Shown: positions 37,363 through 46,362 of the stretch, piece after piece
How positions within the stretch are numbered: position 1 is the stretch's first letter
How the letters are laid out: the number at the start of each line of letters is the position of its first letter
Assembly: GCA_041395525.1 (NCBI GenBank)
Contig: JAWLAH010000015.1
Location: forward strand, 4,579 to 68,578
Origin: CADEED01 sp020442965
GTDB taxonomy: Bacteria; Pseudomonadota; Gammaproteobacteria; Steroidobacterales; Steroidobacteraceae
Direction of reading: 5' to 3'
Length of the DNA: 64,000 bases
Notes under the pieces: generated by a model
The model's input: only the letters and a program-made list of their open reading frames with translations
Databases searched by the model: none
What the model was told of the DNA's origin: nothing
Program-made: the position numbers and the translations under genes

Positions 37363-38142
37363 CTACCGACTTGCGTCAGCACTGTGCGCGAACTGCGCCA
37401 GTCCGCGCAGCACGAGATCGGGAACGTAGCGCAGCGATGAACTCAGCAATGGCAATAGCTGCTCCGCGCCACCGCCTGTGAGTAGGACTAAGGGTCGCGT
37501 GCCTATCAATTTCTTCGCCTCTCCGATCGAGCGCTCGATGAACCCGGCGCCAGCATAGCGAACGCCCTGTTCGATCGCGGCACGCGTGTTGTCGGCAAAC
37601 AACGGCCGCGAGGGCTTGCGGGGCGCTTGCGATTCGCGCGCGCGCGCGCGAATCCCACGGGTCTGGCTGAGCAGCGACTGCAGCATGAGGTCAGGCCCGG
37701 GCGAAATGGCGCCGCCGACATGCCGACCGGCTGCGGTCAGCAAATCGACCGTCATCGCCGTGCCAACGTCAATGACGAGCACAGCGCGAGACTGGCGCAA
37801 GAGGGAGCGCGCGCCGACCAGTGCCACCCAGCGATCCGCACCCAGACGCCACGGCTCAGCGTAGCCTACGCGCAGCCCAGTCGCGGCCGTGGTCGACCGA
37901 ATGAAACGCACCGGAACGTCCGACACGCGTCGCGCCGTGCGACTCAGAAGGCGCTCGATGGCAACGCCGGCGACCGATACCGCGACCACTTCGTCGATCT
38001 TGCCCGCAGCGCCGCGCAGCGCTGTGGCGATCGCGCGCTCGAAGCTGCGCGGCGCTACCGCCTGCATTCGGCCTAAGCGCTGCGGCGTACTGATCGCGTA
38101 CTTCAGACGCGTATTACCCATATCGACTAATAACTTTGCCAT
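37363..38142 (-). CDS. coaX: Type III pantothenate kinase
   Basis: A 259-residue ASKHA-fold kinase that phosphorylates pantothenate, the first committed step of coenzyme A synthesis. LLVDMGNTRLKYA is the phosphate-binding N-terminus, GADRWVALVGA the substrate region, and VIDVGTAMTVDLL the second phosphate motif; LTGGGAEQLLP completes the adenosine motif. The start overlaps the end of birA by 16 bases, implying coupled translation. A perfect 24-bp CG palindrome lies inside the gene. Confidence 0.95.
   Translation of the reverse strand: MAKLLVDMGNTRLKYAISTPQRLGRMQAVAPRSFERAIATALRGAAGKIDEVVAVSVAGVAIERLLSRTARRVSDVPVRFIRSTTAATGLRVGYAEPWRLGADRWVALVGARSLLRQSRAVLVIDVGTAMTVDLLTAAGRHVGGAISPGPDLMLQSLLSQTRGIRARARESQAPRKPSRPLFADNTRAAIEQGVRYAGAGFIERSIGEAKKLIGTRPLVLLTGGGAEQLLPLLSSSLRYVPDLVLRGLAQFAHSADASR
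37631..37654. repeat. 24-bp perfect palindrome of alternating CG
   Basis: The sequence GATT(CG)8AATC equals its own reverse complement. It lies in coaX, encoding an Ala/Arg run (RARAR). Alternating CG of this length can adopt Z-DNA or cruciform. Its effect here, if any, is unknown. Confidence 0.9.
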
Positions 38143-39167
38143 CCGCCCTCTTCGCCGCGCGAGCGACGCACCGATACCTCGCCGGATGAAAACGGCATGA
38201 TCCGCCCGTTCGGCGTCTCGACCAATAACTGACCGTGACTATCCGTACCACGGGCCAGTCCGCTGAACGTCTCGTCACCGCGCACCACGATCACCTCGGC
38301 ACCGCGCAGGCAATCAAGCTCGCGCCAGAGCGCATGAAACTCGGCAAAGCCTCTCGATTGAAACTCGAGCAAGCCGGCCATACACTCGGTAAGTAGTGCT
38401 CCGACAACCCGGTTGCGACTAACTTCCTGCCCCGCTTCGACTGTCGCTAACAGATCATCGGCCACACCGCCCGCCGACTCGATCGCCGCGCGGTCCTTTG
38501 GCTGCAGTGCGACATTGATCCCGACGCCGATGACGACATTTGCGACACCTGTCGCCTCGGCTCGCAACTCGAGCAGTATGCCGCCCAGCTTGCCGCGCGC
38601 TGTCACGAGATCGTTCGGCCACTTTAGCCGGATGCCGGCTGCGTCGCAGGATTTGAGCGCGCGCTGCGTAGCGACACCGATCGCCAGCGCGAGTGCGGCA
38701 ACGTCCTTGGGTAGCTCAGCGAAGGTCCAGCTCAACGACAGGCAAATTGCCCCGCCGGGCGGCGCTAGCCAGGCGCGGCCGCGACGCCCCCGACCCGCCG
38801 TTTGGCGCTCTGCCACCGCGACTTGAACACAACCGGGCTCGGGTGGCGCCAAACCAAGCAGATAGTCGTTAGTAGATGGGACCGACCAAAGGACCTCGAA
38901 CGCGCTGACGCGCTGCCGGTCATCTGGCCGCAATGAGTTCATGATCGCGTCTCGATCGAGCGCGCCGTAGCCGTTCGCAAGCCGATAGCCTCGACTCGCC
39001 TGCGCGTCGAGCGGAACGCCCAGCTCGCGCAGCTGCTGCACCGCTTTCCAGACAGCCGCCCGTGTCACCGCGAGCTCACCCGCGAGTTGCTCGCCCGAGC
39101 GAAGCTCCGTGACCGAGAGGCGCTGAAATACACGTTGCACCAGCGACGCGACAGCCGGCGGCGACAT
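38127..39167 (-). CDS. birA: Biotin-protein ligase / biotin operon repressor
   Basis: A 346-residue bifunctional BirA. The N-terminus is a winged helix (SGEQLAGELAVTRAAVWKAV). The catalytic core has GRGRRGRAW, the biotin/ATP-binding loop, then KWPNDLV and GKLGGILLE. The C-terminal SH3-like domain (GLARGTDSHGQLLVET) is present. It activates biotin and attaches it to acetyl-CoA carboxylase, and the DNA-binding domain suggests it also represses biotin genes. The ATG shares a base with the stop of the upstream hydrolase gene (TGATG). Confidence 0.94.
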   Translation of the reverse strand: MSPPAVASLVQRVFQRLSVTELRSGEQLAGELAVTRAAVWKAVQQLRELGVPLDAQASRGYRLANGYGALDRDAIMNSLRPDDRQRVSAFEVLWSVPSTNDYLLGLAPPEPGCVQVAVAERQTAGRGRRGRAWLAPPGGAICLSLSWTFAELPKDVAALALAIGVATQRALKSCDAAGIRLKWPNDLVTARGKLGGILLELRAEATGVANVVIGVGINVALQPKDRAAIESAGGVADDLLATVEAGQEVSRNRVVGALLTECMAGLLEFQSRGFAEFHALWRELDCLRGAEVIVVRGDETFSGLARGTDSHGQLLVETPNGRIMPFSSGEVSVRRSRGEEGGWQSY

Positions 39168-40114
39168 CAATCCGAGCCTCGCTGCGGTGTGAATACTTCG
39201 GCCAACATGCAGCGAATGCTGCCACCGCCCAGCCGCTCGATGGTCGGCACTGGAATGGCTAACACGGTATCGCAGGCGGCTGACAAGCGCTGCAGGTTGT
39301 CAGGCGACAGATTGCGGCGTGCGGCCGCGGACATCAACAGCACGCTGCAGTCACCCAGGTTTTCGTCCCAGCTGGCGAGTTCCAGCAGGTTGCCGCAGAA
39401 CCCGGCGACCTCCGCTTGCGAGAGCAGGATCACTTCGCGGCCACTAGCTTGCACGCGTGCCAATACTCGCTCGCGGTCGCGCGGTACGATCGAGTCTGCC
39501 GCGATCGCAGCATAGCGCTCGCCAATACTCATCAACACATTGGTGTGGTAGATCTCAGCCCCGCTGGCATCCGCCGCATCGAAAAACTCTGCCGCATACC
39601 CCAGTTCAGCGCACCACTCGTGCAAAACGGTTTGGTGCGTGCGACTGGCGCGACTGGCGTAGGCCACGCGCTCGCGATGATCGATCACGAGGCTGCCGGT
39701 GCCCTCCAGGAATCGGCCCTCGGCCTCATGACTGGTGAGATCAACCCAACGCCGGACAACGAAGCTGGTTTGCGCTGCTACCAAGTCTGCGATCTCACGA
39801 CGACGCTCGCGGCGCCGGCTCGGCGCTTCCATCGGGTACAGCACCACCGTGCCATCCTCGTGAAAACTGACCCAGTTGTTCGGAAATACCGCGTCGGGAC
39901 AGCAGGGATCGAGCTGATCCTGAGCGACGACCACCTGGATACCTTCGGAGCGCAGGGCGCGAACGGCCGCATCAAACTCGGCTCGACCGAGCGCGCCAGC
40001 ATCATCCGCGTGCACCTCGTCCGCACGCTGGAATCGGTTGCTGGCCGCAGTCTCCGGATTGAAACCAAAATTGGCCGGGCGAACCATGAGCACAGTCTGG
40101 GTGGTTTGACGCAT
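39167..40114 (-). CDS. ctlX: CtlX-type amidinohydrolase (arginine deiminase-related)
   Basis: The ATG at 40114 gives 315 residues in the guanidino-group-modifying superfamily. VLMVRPANFGFNPETAASN is the family start; PNNWVSFHEDG, EGTGSLVIDH (substrate Glu-Gly-Gly-type loop) and YHTNVLMSIG (catalytic His) follow, and Cys302 in GGGSIRCMLAE is the expected nucleophile. This group includes citrulline utilisation hydrolase CtlX and dimethylargininase relatives; the precise substrate is inferred. It is the first gene of a coupled set with birA and coaX, an odd functional mix. Confidence 0.85.
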   Translation of the reverse strand: MRQTTQTVLMVRPANFGFNPETAASNRFQRADEVHADDAGALGRAEFDAAVRALRSEGIQVVVAQDQLDPCCPDAVFPNNWVSFHEDGTVVLYPMEAPSRRRERRREIADLVAAQTSFVVRRWVDLTSHEAEGRFLEGTGSLVIDHRERVAYASRASRTHQTVLHEWCAELGYAAEFFDAADASGAEIYHTNVLMSIGERYAAIAADSIVPRDRERVLARVQASGREVILLSQAEVAGFCGNLLELASWDENLGDCSVLLMSAAARRNLSPDNLQRLSAACDTVLAIPVPTIERLGGGSIRCMLAEVFTPQRGSD

Positions 40115-40128
40115 AGCGCACTCTTCTA

Positions 40129-40559
40129 CAATGTCGCTCACAGGGGCACAATAGCCCAAGCGGTTTGCCCCGGAGCTCGCGGCGCCTACGAGCAATACGG
40201 TTTCGTCGCGATCGCCGATCACGGTATCGCCGATGAGCCGATCGCACGCTGCAGTGAGTGCCAGCGAGCATTTTTCGCACTCCCCGAGGCCAGCCAGACT
40301 CGAGACTGCAGCGCTGGTCAGGATGGCGCGCGGCTACACGCCGGTCGGTGCAGAGACCGCCAAAGGCGGCGAGCACCCCGACCTCACGGAATTCTGGCAT
40401 GTCGGCCGCGAGCGGGCAGCCGGCCACCCGTTGCGACACTACATGCCCGCGACAATCTGGCCGGCCGAGCTCGACGCAATGCGCCGGCTGACGTGCGTCA
40501 GGCACTGCGACGGTGTCTCTGCGAGAACTGAACCCACCAGGAACAATGCGCTCATGTGA
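40129..40559 (+). pseudogene. Fragment of an isopenicillin N synthase-like 2OG/Fe(II) oxygenase
   Basis: Two frames carry consecutive parts of the N-terminal domain: GAYEQYGFVAIADHGIADE and QRAFFALPEASQ in one, then ARGYTPVGAETAKGGEHPDL and EFWHVGRE in another. A frameshift near 40300 separates them, and another near 40150 breaks the start. Homology ends about 40500, before the catalytic HxD...H core. It is a 5' fragment of a non-functional gene, squeezed between two minus-strand genes. Confidence 0.7.
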
Positions 40560-40618
40560 CTCGCGCGCATACGGGATCTGCGAGCTTGCGGATCTCGAGG
40601 CGCGAACCCGTACCGCGA

Positions 40619-43363
40619 TCAGGTTCCAGTTTCGGCCAACGTCGTCTCAGCCCATTTCTCCTGGCTAGGATCGACCGTCTGCGCATGCAGGAATCGTTCG
40701 GCGTCGGCCGCCGGCGCCGGCTTGGCGAACAGGAAGCCCTGTGCCAGATGGCAACCCATGACGCGCAGCATCTCCAGCTGCTGGTAGCCTTCGATCCCTT
40801 CCGCAACCACCTGGATGTTGAGATTCCTGGCCATCGCGATGATGGCACTAACAATTGCGAAGTCCGAAGGATCGGTGACAATATCGCTGATGAATCCGCG
40901 GTCGATCTTCAGCGTATCTACCCGCCAGCGCTTCAGGTACAGCAAACTCGAATAACCGGTGCCAAAGTCGTCGATCGCAATCTTTACGCCGAGTTCGCGC
41001 AATTGCTCCAAGGCATCCTCACGAAATTCGCCGGTTCGCTTCTCGAACAGCGAGCCTTCTGTTAGCTCGAGCTGCAGGAGGTCGGGGTCCAACTGATGTT
41101 GTACGAGCGTTCGATGAATGAGATCGCGTAGATTGGTGCGCTCGAGCTGCACGGCCGAGATGTTGATCGCGATGGGCACGACTTTCAAACCCTGTTGGCG
41201 CCACTTCGCGAGATCACGCGCGACCGTGTTGAGTACGAAGTGGCCGATCGGGAGGATTAGCCCGGTTTCTTCGGCGATTTCGATGAAACGTATCGGTGGA
41301 ATGTACCCCTGCGTCGGATGGTTCCAGCGAATGAGCGCTTCCATACCCGACAATTTGCGACTCGAGATATCGATGATGGGCTGATAATGGACCTCGAACT
41401 GATTCAGCTTGATCGCGGTCCGTAGGCTGGTTTCAATCGCGACACGCTCTTTGATCTGCTTGTCCATCCGTGGGCTGAACACCTGGAAATTGTTGCGACC
41501 AGAGTCCTTGGCTTGATACATCGCGGTGTCGGCGTGCTTGAGCAGTTCGCCCATGGTCGCCCCGTCGCGCGGAAAGACGCTAACACCGATACTCACGGTC
41601 GTCGCAATCGCACGACCGTCGATGACAAGCGGCGCTGCCATCACGGTGTTGATCCGACCAGCGGCACCGTTGACCTCATCCTGCGTCTTCGCACCATGCA
41701 ACACCACGACGAACTCATCGCCGCCCATCCGGACGACGACGTCATCGGGCCTAACCGCACTACGGACGCGCTTGGCAATCTCCTGCAGCAGTTTGTCGCC
41801 GACTTCATGGCCCTGCGAATCATTGATGTGCTTGAAGCGATCAAGATCCAGGAACAGCACCGCCAACAGGCGCTTTTCCGCGGACGCACGCTCGATTGCG
41901 CCCGGCAGATGAGCTTGCAAGAACAAGCGGTTCGGCAGTCCCGTGAGCTGATCGTGGTGAGCGAGTCGGTCGAAGTGCTTCTGCTTTGCCAGCAGTTGCA
42001 TTTCCGCCTTCTTGCGGACGCTTTGATCGCGAATGACCAGTGCGAGAAGCCGATCCTCTGCCATTTCGATATCGGAGCAAGTCACCTCGACCGGACGCAG
42101 CGACGCGTCCGCGACGACCAGATCCAGTTCTACCGAACGCGCTCCAGTACCCTCGAGGAGCTGCAGCAAGACCGTACTGTCACTCCCCGCAGGCGTCTGT
42201 AGCAGCTCCTCCAAAGTATGTTTAGTGAGCACGTCCGGCGCCAGCGCCGTCAGCCGCTGGATCGCGCGATTGCCTTCGATGATCTTCTTCGAGGCGGAAT
42301 CGACGATCAACACACCTTCGTCCGCCTGCTCGATGATCGCACGATAGCGCTGCTCCATCGCCAGGCTCACAGACTTCAGACGCTTCCATCGGTACACCCA
42401 GAGTGCACCGATGAAACTGAACACCAAACACATGCCGGCCAGCATCAGCCGTTGCGATCTTGCAGTATCGGCCGCTCGCAGGTATGCGGCGCGCGGAATC
42501 GCGACGCGCAGCAGCCAGACCGGCTTGTTAGCAATATCCGTCAGTCGCAAGTACCCGAACGCGGTGCTCGTTTCATCTTGAAGCACTACCGAGTCGCGCT
42601 GTGGGTCACCGATCCCGCTCGCCAGCTCGGCCGCCTCTTTGGGCAAATTGGCTGCAGCGAATTGCGAGCTGGTGAAGCCGGCAATCTGCCAGGATGAGTA
42701 CTTTGCGACACGATTCGCAGCCTGCGTCGACAACAAGCGCAAAAACGCTGCATATCCGACGGGGCCGCCGATCGCGCTGTTCTCGAACACGGGTCGAACG
42801 ACGAACATGAACTGCCCGCGTGCAAGCGACGTGATGCCGCGGATTGAATCGTCTGGTTTGCTGAGGCCGCCCTTCTTGGTGGCCGACAAGATGGTCGCGA
42901 TGAAGCGGGGGTCCGCTGACACGCGCTTCTCTGTGTCGCCCTCGACGGCGATCGACAGACGGGCTTTGAGGTCGATGCCCAGAATGAGGAATTCACTCAC
43001 GTTCAGTCGCGACAATGAACTTGCGTCGAGCGCGTCACCCCAGTATTGCGGCCGCTTGCCGCGTATCATTTCCGCGGTCTCGGTCCAGATCGCATAGTCA
43101 CCGACCGCGGAGTACAAATCGTCGAGCTCGCTGCGATATCCACGGCGCAGTTGCTCGACCTGGGTTTCCAGGGTACGACGCTCCGCCATCTTGGCGTCGG
43201 CCATCCAGGCCTGCTGTGACCAGACGAAGAACACGACAAGTACCAGGCCAACAATGGCTCCCGCAATGATGAGCGGCGTATGGCCGAACTCGACAAACAA
43301 CCGCTTCGCTCGATCGACGAGCGATTCATCGCTGTTGAGCGGAAAACTATTGGGCTGGCTCAC
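40619..43363 (-). CDS. Membrane CHASE4-like/PAS/GGDEF/EAL c-di-GMP enzyme
   Basis: A 914-residue protein with a membrane span at about 31-50, a periplasmic region (about 51-300) resembling CHASE4 (LDDLYSAVGDYAIWTETAEM), a second span (about 305-325), PAS (about 335-455), GGDEF (about 460-620) and EAL (about 630-885). Both catalytic motifs look intact: MGGDEF at 546-551; in EAL, GMEALIRW, NISAVQLE, ELTEG, DDFGTGYSSL, LKIDRGF and AEGIE are all present. It could be bifunctional, with EAL hydrolysis often dominant in such proteins. A perfect CRP-type palindrome ends only 11 bases upstream of its ATG. The signal sensed is unknown. Confidence 0.93.
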   Translation of the reverse strand: MSQPNSFPLNSDESLVDRAKRLFVEFGHTPLIIAGAIVGLVLVVFFVWSQQAWMADAKMAERRTLETQVEQLRRGYRSELDDLYSAVGDYAIWTETAEMIRGKRPQYWGDALDASSLSRLNVSEFLILGIDLKARLSIAVEGDTEKRVSADPRFIATILSATKKGGLSKPDDSIRGITSLARGQFMFVVRPVFENSAIGGPVGYAAFLRLLSTQAANRVAKYSSWQIAGFTSSQFAAANLPKEAAELASGIGDPQRDSVVLQDETSTAFGYLRLTDIANKPVWLLRVAIPRAAYLRAADTARSQRLMLAGMCLVFSFIGALWVYRWKRLKSVSLAMEQRYRAIIEQADEGVLIVDSASKKIIEGNRAIQRLTALAPDVLTKHTLEELLQTPAGSDSTVLLQLLEGTGARSVELDLVVADASLRPVEVTCSDIEMAEDRLLALVIRDQSVRKKAEMQLLAKQKHFDRLAHHDQLTGLPNRLFLQAHLPGAIERASAEKRLLAVLFLDLDRFKHINDSQGHEVGDKLLQEIAKRVRSAVRPDDVVVRMGGDEFVVVLHGAKTQDEVNGAAGRINTVMAAPLVIDGRAIATTVSIGVSVFPRDGATMGELLKHADTAMYQAKDSGRNNFQVFSPRMDKQIKERVAIETSLRTAIKLNQFEVHYQPIIDISSRKLSGMEALIRWNHPTQGYIPPIRFIEIAEETGLILPIGHFVLNTVARDLAKWRQQGLKVVPIAINISAVQLERTNLRDLIHRTLVQHQLDPDLLQLELTEGSLFEKRTGEFREDALEQLRELGVKIAIDDFGTGYSSLLYLKRWRVDTLKIDRGFISDIVTDPSDFAIVSAIIAMARNLNIQVVAEGIEGYQQLEMLRVMGCHLAQGFLFAKPAPAADAERFLHAQTVDPSQEKWAETTLAETGT

Positions 43364-43373
43364 AAATGGGCAG

Positions 43374-43389
43374 TGTGATGCTGATCACA
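43374..43389. promoter_or_regulatory. Perfect CRP/Clp-type operator TGTGA-N6-TCACA
   Basis: TGTGA-TGCTGA-TCACA is an exact consensus match. It ends 11 bases before the GGDEF-EAL start codon, so binding there would block transcription into the gene unless the transcript starts within the site. Repression is the simplest reading. Confidence 0.7.
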
Positions 43390-43632
43390 ATCCTCGGGCT
43401 AACTGCTGGAAGTGTGCCTGTCAGTGCCCGCGCGGGCATTGCGCCCGCGCACATTTCGTGAAATCGCCCGGTCAAAAACGCCGCCTCGGTATCCCAAGTC
43501 AGCACAGGGGCCCTGACGCCGCTAGAACGCGAGCGCTCCGATGCGGATCGCCGCAAGCTCGACTGGGGGGAACTACCCTGCTTAAGTAAAATTCAACGGC
43601 CCGCAGCAATCCGGGCGGCAGAGGCCAAGCTT

Positions 43633-43648
43633 AGTGAGCGAAGTCACA
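43633..43648. promoter_or_regulatory. CRP/Clp-like operator (one mismatch)
   Basis: AGTGA-GCGAAG-TCACA, one base from consensus, is centred about 91 bases upstream of the coiled-coil gene start at 43732, a plausible activator position. Confidence 0.48.
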
Positions 43649-43731
43649 CAAGTGCGATGAGTTGCTGACGACACTGGATTCTGAAGCGCAAGATTCTCGC
43701 TCAGTCAGTGGCACACATAGTCAGGTGATCC

Positions 43732-43968
43732 ATGGTTGATCTAACCGAAACGATGGTCGAACGGCGCATCAGCGAACTCGAATTGCGTTATGCGGCGGTC
43801 AATGAACAAATTGCGCGACTGCGCGCGGAACTCGCCGCACAGAGTGATCTGGGAAATGGCTCTGGCGCCGACGCAGACACGCTGCGCAGAAAGATTGAGA
43901 AACTGAAATCGCAGAACAAGCGTACCGCCGCCGCACTCGACTCGTTGGCGGAAGGCGACGCGGCTTAG
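43732..43968 (+). CDS. Small coiled-coil protein of unknown function
   Basis: Seventy-eight residues, almost entirely heptad-like: ERRISELELRYAAVNEQIAR and TLRRKIEKLKSQNKRTAAAL flank a Gly/Ser/Asp-rich turn, so it may fold as a helical hairpin. AGGTGA lies just before the ATG. It has no signal or membrane segment. It resembles small SlyX-like coiled-coil proteins only in general character. A CRP-like site lies upstream. Confidence 0.7.
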   Translation: MVDLTETMVERRISELELRYAAVNEQIARLRAELAAQSDLGNGSGADADTLRRKIEKLKSQNKRTAAALDSLAEGDAA

Positions 43969-44113
43969 TCGGCCAGCGGGGCCTGCGCGCCTCGGCCGGC
44001 GCTGTCCGATGGTCGGCGTTCAAGCGCAACTTTTCACTCTCACCTCGCATGTACGCCGTCAAATGGGCCAAACTTGCACGACTTGCACACTGCAAGACTG
44101 AGGAGTGTTGGCA

Positions 44114-44764
44114 ATGAGAGCATTCGCGCTATTCGGTGTTTCTTTGGTCTTCAGTTTGGCGGCCATGGCACAAGGCACTACGCCTGTCTGGCAACAGTTC
44201 GACCCGACTCCGTACTCCGAGAACGTTACCAAATGCGATCAGCTGGCGGGACATCCGGACGACCCCAACAAAGTAGTTCCTGGCATGGAGCGCCCCGAGA
44301 TGAATCTGCCGGCCGCAATTGTCGCGTGCCAGAACGAACTGAAGCGCGATCCCAACAACCCCCGCATTCAGTACCAGTTGGCTCGGGTGCTGACTTACTC
44401 GGGCCGTGTGGAAGAAGGCATGCCATTTATCGAGAAGTCTGCCGCGGCTAACTATCCGCAGGCGCTGTTCGTCACCGGCTACCTGTATCTCTCCGGTGAG
44501 TATAAGGCGCAAAAGAATCCGTGCCGGGCCGCTGAGTTCATTTATAAGTCGGCGCTCTACCAGCGGCGTGCCGGATTGCTGGGTTATCCCGCGGGCGTAC
44601 TCGCTGGCACGTTCAAAGGCTGCCCAACCAAGCAGGATCCGGCGCAGATGCTGCAATTCGTGGCACACGCCAAGGAACTCGCAAAGCCGAGCTACTATGA
44701 GGGGCTGCTGATCGAATCGCTCAATCGCGAACTACAGCAGTTGCAGAAAAAGCCGGCCGAATAG
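44114..44764 (+). CDS. Exported Sel1/TPR-like repeat protein
   Basis: The ATG at 44114, preceded by GAGGAG, gives 216 residues with a signal peptide (FALFGVSLVFSLAAMAQG). The mature part has helical repeat character: PNNPRIQYQLARVLTYSGRV, then AAANYPQALFVTGYLYLSGE, a Sel1-type repeat. Four Cys are spaced through the mature protein and may form disulfides. Such proteins are usually scaffolds in the periplasm; no partner is evident. The gene converges on the efflux operon. Confidence 0.78.
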   Translation: MRAFALFGVSLVFSLAAMAQGTTPVWQQFDPTPYSENVTKCDQLAGHPDDPNKVVPGMERPEMNLPAAIVACQNELKRDPNNPRIQYQLARVLTYSGRVEEGMPFIEKSAAANYPQALFVTGYLYLSGEYKAQKNPCRAAEFIYKSALYQRRAGLLGYPAGVLAGTFKGCPTKQDPAQMLQFVAHAKELAKPSYYEGLLIESLNRELQQLQKKPAE

Positions 44765-44770
44765 CGGCCG

Positions 44771-46039
44771 CTACGGGGCGGAAATCTCGCCGCCAACCGT
44801 TGCGCGATAGGCTGCATCGATTGCAAGTGCGTGCCATGCGGCGAGCGCGGCCTCGCGCTCGGCCACGCGAGCCTGTAAGGCTACGCGACGCACGATGAGA
44901 GATTCGGCGAGCGACAGCTCGCCGAGCTCGAATGCGTGACGGGTGAGGTCCGCCGCGCGCCGCTGATGCGCCTCCGCGGCCGCGAGCGCAAGCCAAACCT
45001 CGTGACTACGACGCAACGCCGCACTACGTGCTAACCATTCGCGGCGGCTGTTGGCACGCGCGGTATCGTGCTCCGCGGCGGCGACTGCGGCGGCGGCCTC
45101 AGCTTTCGCTATCTCCGCCGCACGACGACGAACCCCGAGCGGGACACTGATCGATAGCCCCCCGAGACGCTCGACGCCACCGCGTTCTCGACCATAGGTC
45201 GCGGCCAAAGTCGGATCAGGCCAGCGATCGCGGCGTGTCCGCTCTGCGCCCACACTCGCCAGTTCCGCGATTGCTGCGCTCACGCGTACGGCGGGATCCG
45301 CCGCCACACCGTCATCCGCCGTCACCCCCAGACTTGCCGTACCCACTGTGGTCTCGGGCGGAGCGTCCCAACTTTCGACTGCGCAGCTTGTGACATCGAG
45401 GCGCGTTGCGAGCGCTCGCGCTGCATCGGCAGCTTGCATACGAGCCGCGGTTGTCCCGGCATTTGCGGTTGCGAGTTCGGCACTCGCCAGCGCCTCATCC
45501 AGTTCCGCGAGGTCGCCGCCACGCCGGCGAATTGCGACGGCGTCGTACACACCCTGCATGTACGACCGATCCTGCTCGAGCAATTGCGCTCGCTCTGCGG
45601 CGCCCACACAAGCGAACCAGGCATCCAGAATTGCCAGGCGTGTGGTGCGCTCCACGACCTGTAGTTCGGCCGCCGCGCGCACGATCATCAGCTTGCCGAG
45701 TTCACGATCAAGCGCCGCTTTGCCAGGCAGGCGCACGGGCCGCTCGAGCGCTGTATCCCATTCGTTGAACCGTCCCTCGCCCTCGATATCGCGCTTGACA
45801 CCCGCGCCGCTCAGCGTCCATTCGTAAGGACCCAGCGCAGACAATCGCGCTTCGCTGCGCGCCTGCAGCAGCCGCGAGCGTGCAGCGCGCGTTTCTGGCG
45901 CGGCGGCAACGGAACGGCCAAGTGCATCTTCGGGTGGTAGCGGCACTGCCGCCAAAGCGAGATCGGTGCACCACAGGGCGAACACCGCCACTAACCAGAT
46001 TCGCGATGGCCGCGGAAGACCAGGGTTGAGAGGGTTCAT
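44771..46039 (-). CDS. Outer-membrane efflux protein (CzcC/CusC type)
   Basis: The ATG at 46039 gives 422 residues with a signal peptide (IWLVAVFALWCTDLALAA). The body is the long helical, Ala-rich pattern of TolC-family channels (ARSRLLQARSEARL; AKAEAAAAVAAAEHDTARAN; RHAFELGELSLAESLIVRR). It should form the outer-membrane exit duct of the RND pump. The start overlaps the DUF3240 stop by ATGA, so translation is coupled. It is the last gene of the operon adaptor-RND pump-DUF3240-channel. Confidence 0.87.
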   Translation of the reverse strand: MNPLNPGLPRPSRIWLVAVFALWCTDLALAAVPLPPEDALGRSVAAAPETRAARSRLLQARSEARLSALGPYEWTLSGAGVKRDIEGEGRFNEWDTALERPVRLPGKAALDRELGKLMIVRAAAELQVVERTTRLAILDAWFACVGAAERAQLLEQDRSYMQGVYDAVAIRRRGGDLAELDEALASAELATANAGTTAARMQAADAARALATRLDVTSCAVESWDAPPETTVGTASLGVTADDGVAADPAVRVSAAIAELASVGAERTRRDRWPDPTLAATYGRERGGVERLGGLSISVPLGVRRRAAEIAKAEAAAAVAAAEHDTARANSRREWLARSAALRRSHEVWLALAAAEAHQRRAADLTRHAFELGELSLAESLIVRRVALQARVAEREAALAAWHALAIDAAYRATVGGEISAP

Positions 46040-46362
46040 TTCAATCTGCCGAAACTGGTGACGGGCGTGGTCCAATAGACGATCTCGGGCGACGGCAACA
46101 CCAGACGTAACGCATCCAGCAGCGGTTCGAGGTTGTCTGCCGCCACCACCGAGGTCAACAAGCGGCGCTCGGCACGGCCGCGCACGACCTCGGCGGCTGA
46201 ATGCAGCCGGGCACCGTCACCAAATCCTGCCGCCGTCGACAGCGTAAACCCGCTCATCAGCGCGACCTGATCGTGACAGAAATCGATCATGTCTTCTTCG
46301 ATGGCCGCCGGGAACGCCAGATTGAGCGCAATCAGCTGCGTCTCGGGAGAGGGTTCGCTCAC
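46036..46362 (-). CDS. DUF3240-family (PII-like) small protein
   Basis: A 108-residue protein matching the DUF3240 pattern: LNLAFPAAIEEDMIDFCHDQ at the start, GFTLSTAAGFGDG, then RRLLTSVVAADNLEPLL and IVYWTTPVTSFG. The fold of this family resembles PII signalling proteins. It occurs in heavy-metal RND operons between pump and channel genes, as here. Both ends overlap neighbours by 4 bases. It may regulate the pump or bind metal, but no function is proven. Confidence 0.8.
   Translation of the reverse strand: MSEPSPETQLIALNLAFPAAIEEDMIDFCHDQVALMSGFTLSTAAGFGDGARLHSAAEVVRGRAERRLLTSVVAADNLEPLLDALRLVLPSPEIVYWTTPVTSFGRLK

Larger units (their letters stand above)
43364..43731. other. 368-base divergent intergenic region with two CRP-like sites
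   Basis: No convincing gene is seen between the GGDEF-EAL gene (minus) and the coiled-coil gene (plus). It holds a perfect TGTGA-N6-TCACA beside the GGDEF-EAL start and an AGTGA-N6-TCACA site nearer the coiled-coil gene. The rest shows no clear structure. Confidence 0.7.

Noticed and set aside
40233..40559. Possible intact small protein of 108 residues
   Set aside because: Its sequence is the middle of an oxygenase domain whose preceding part lies in another frame, so it is a pseudogene fragment.
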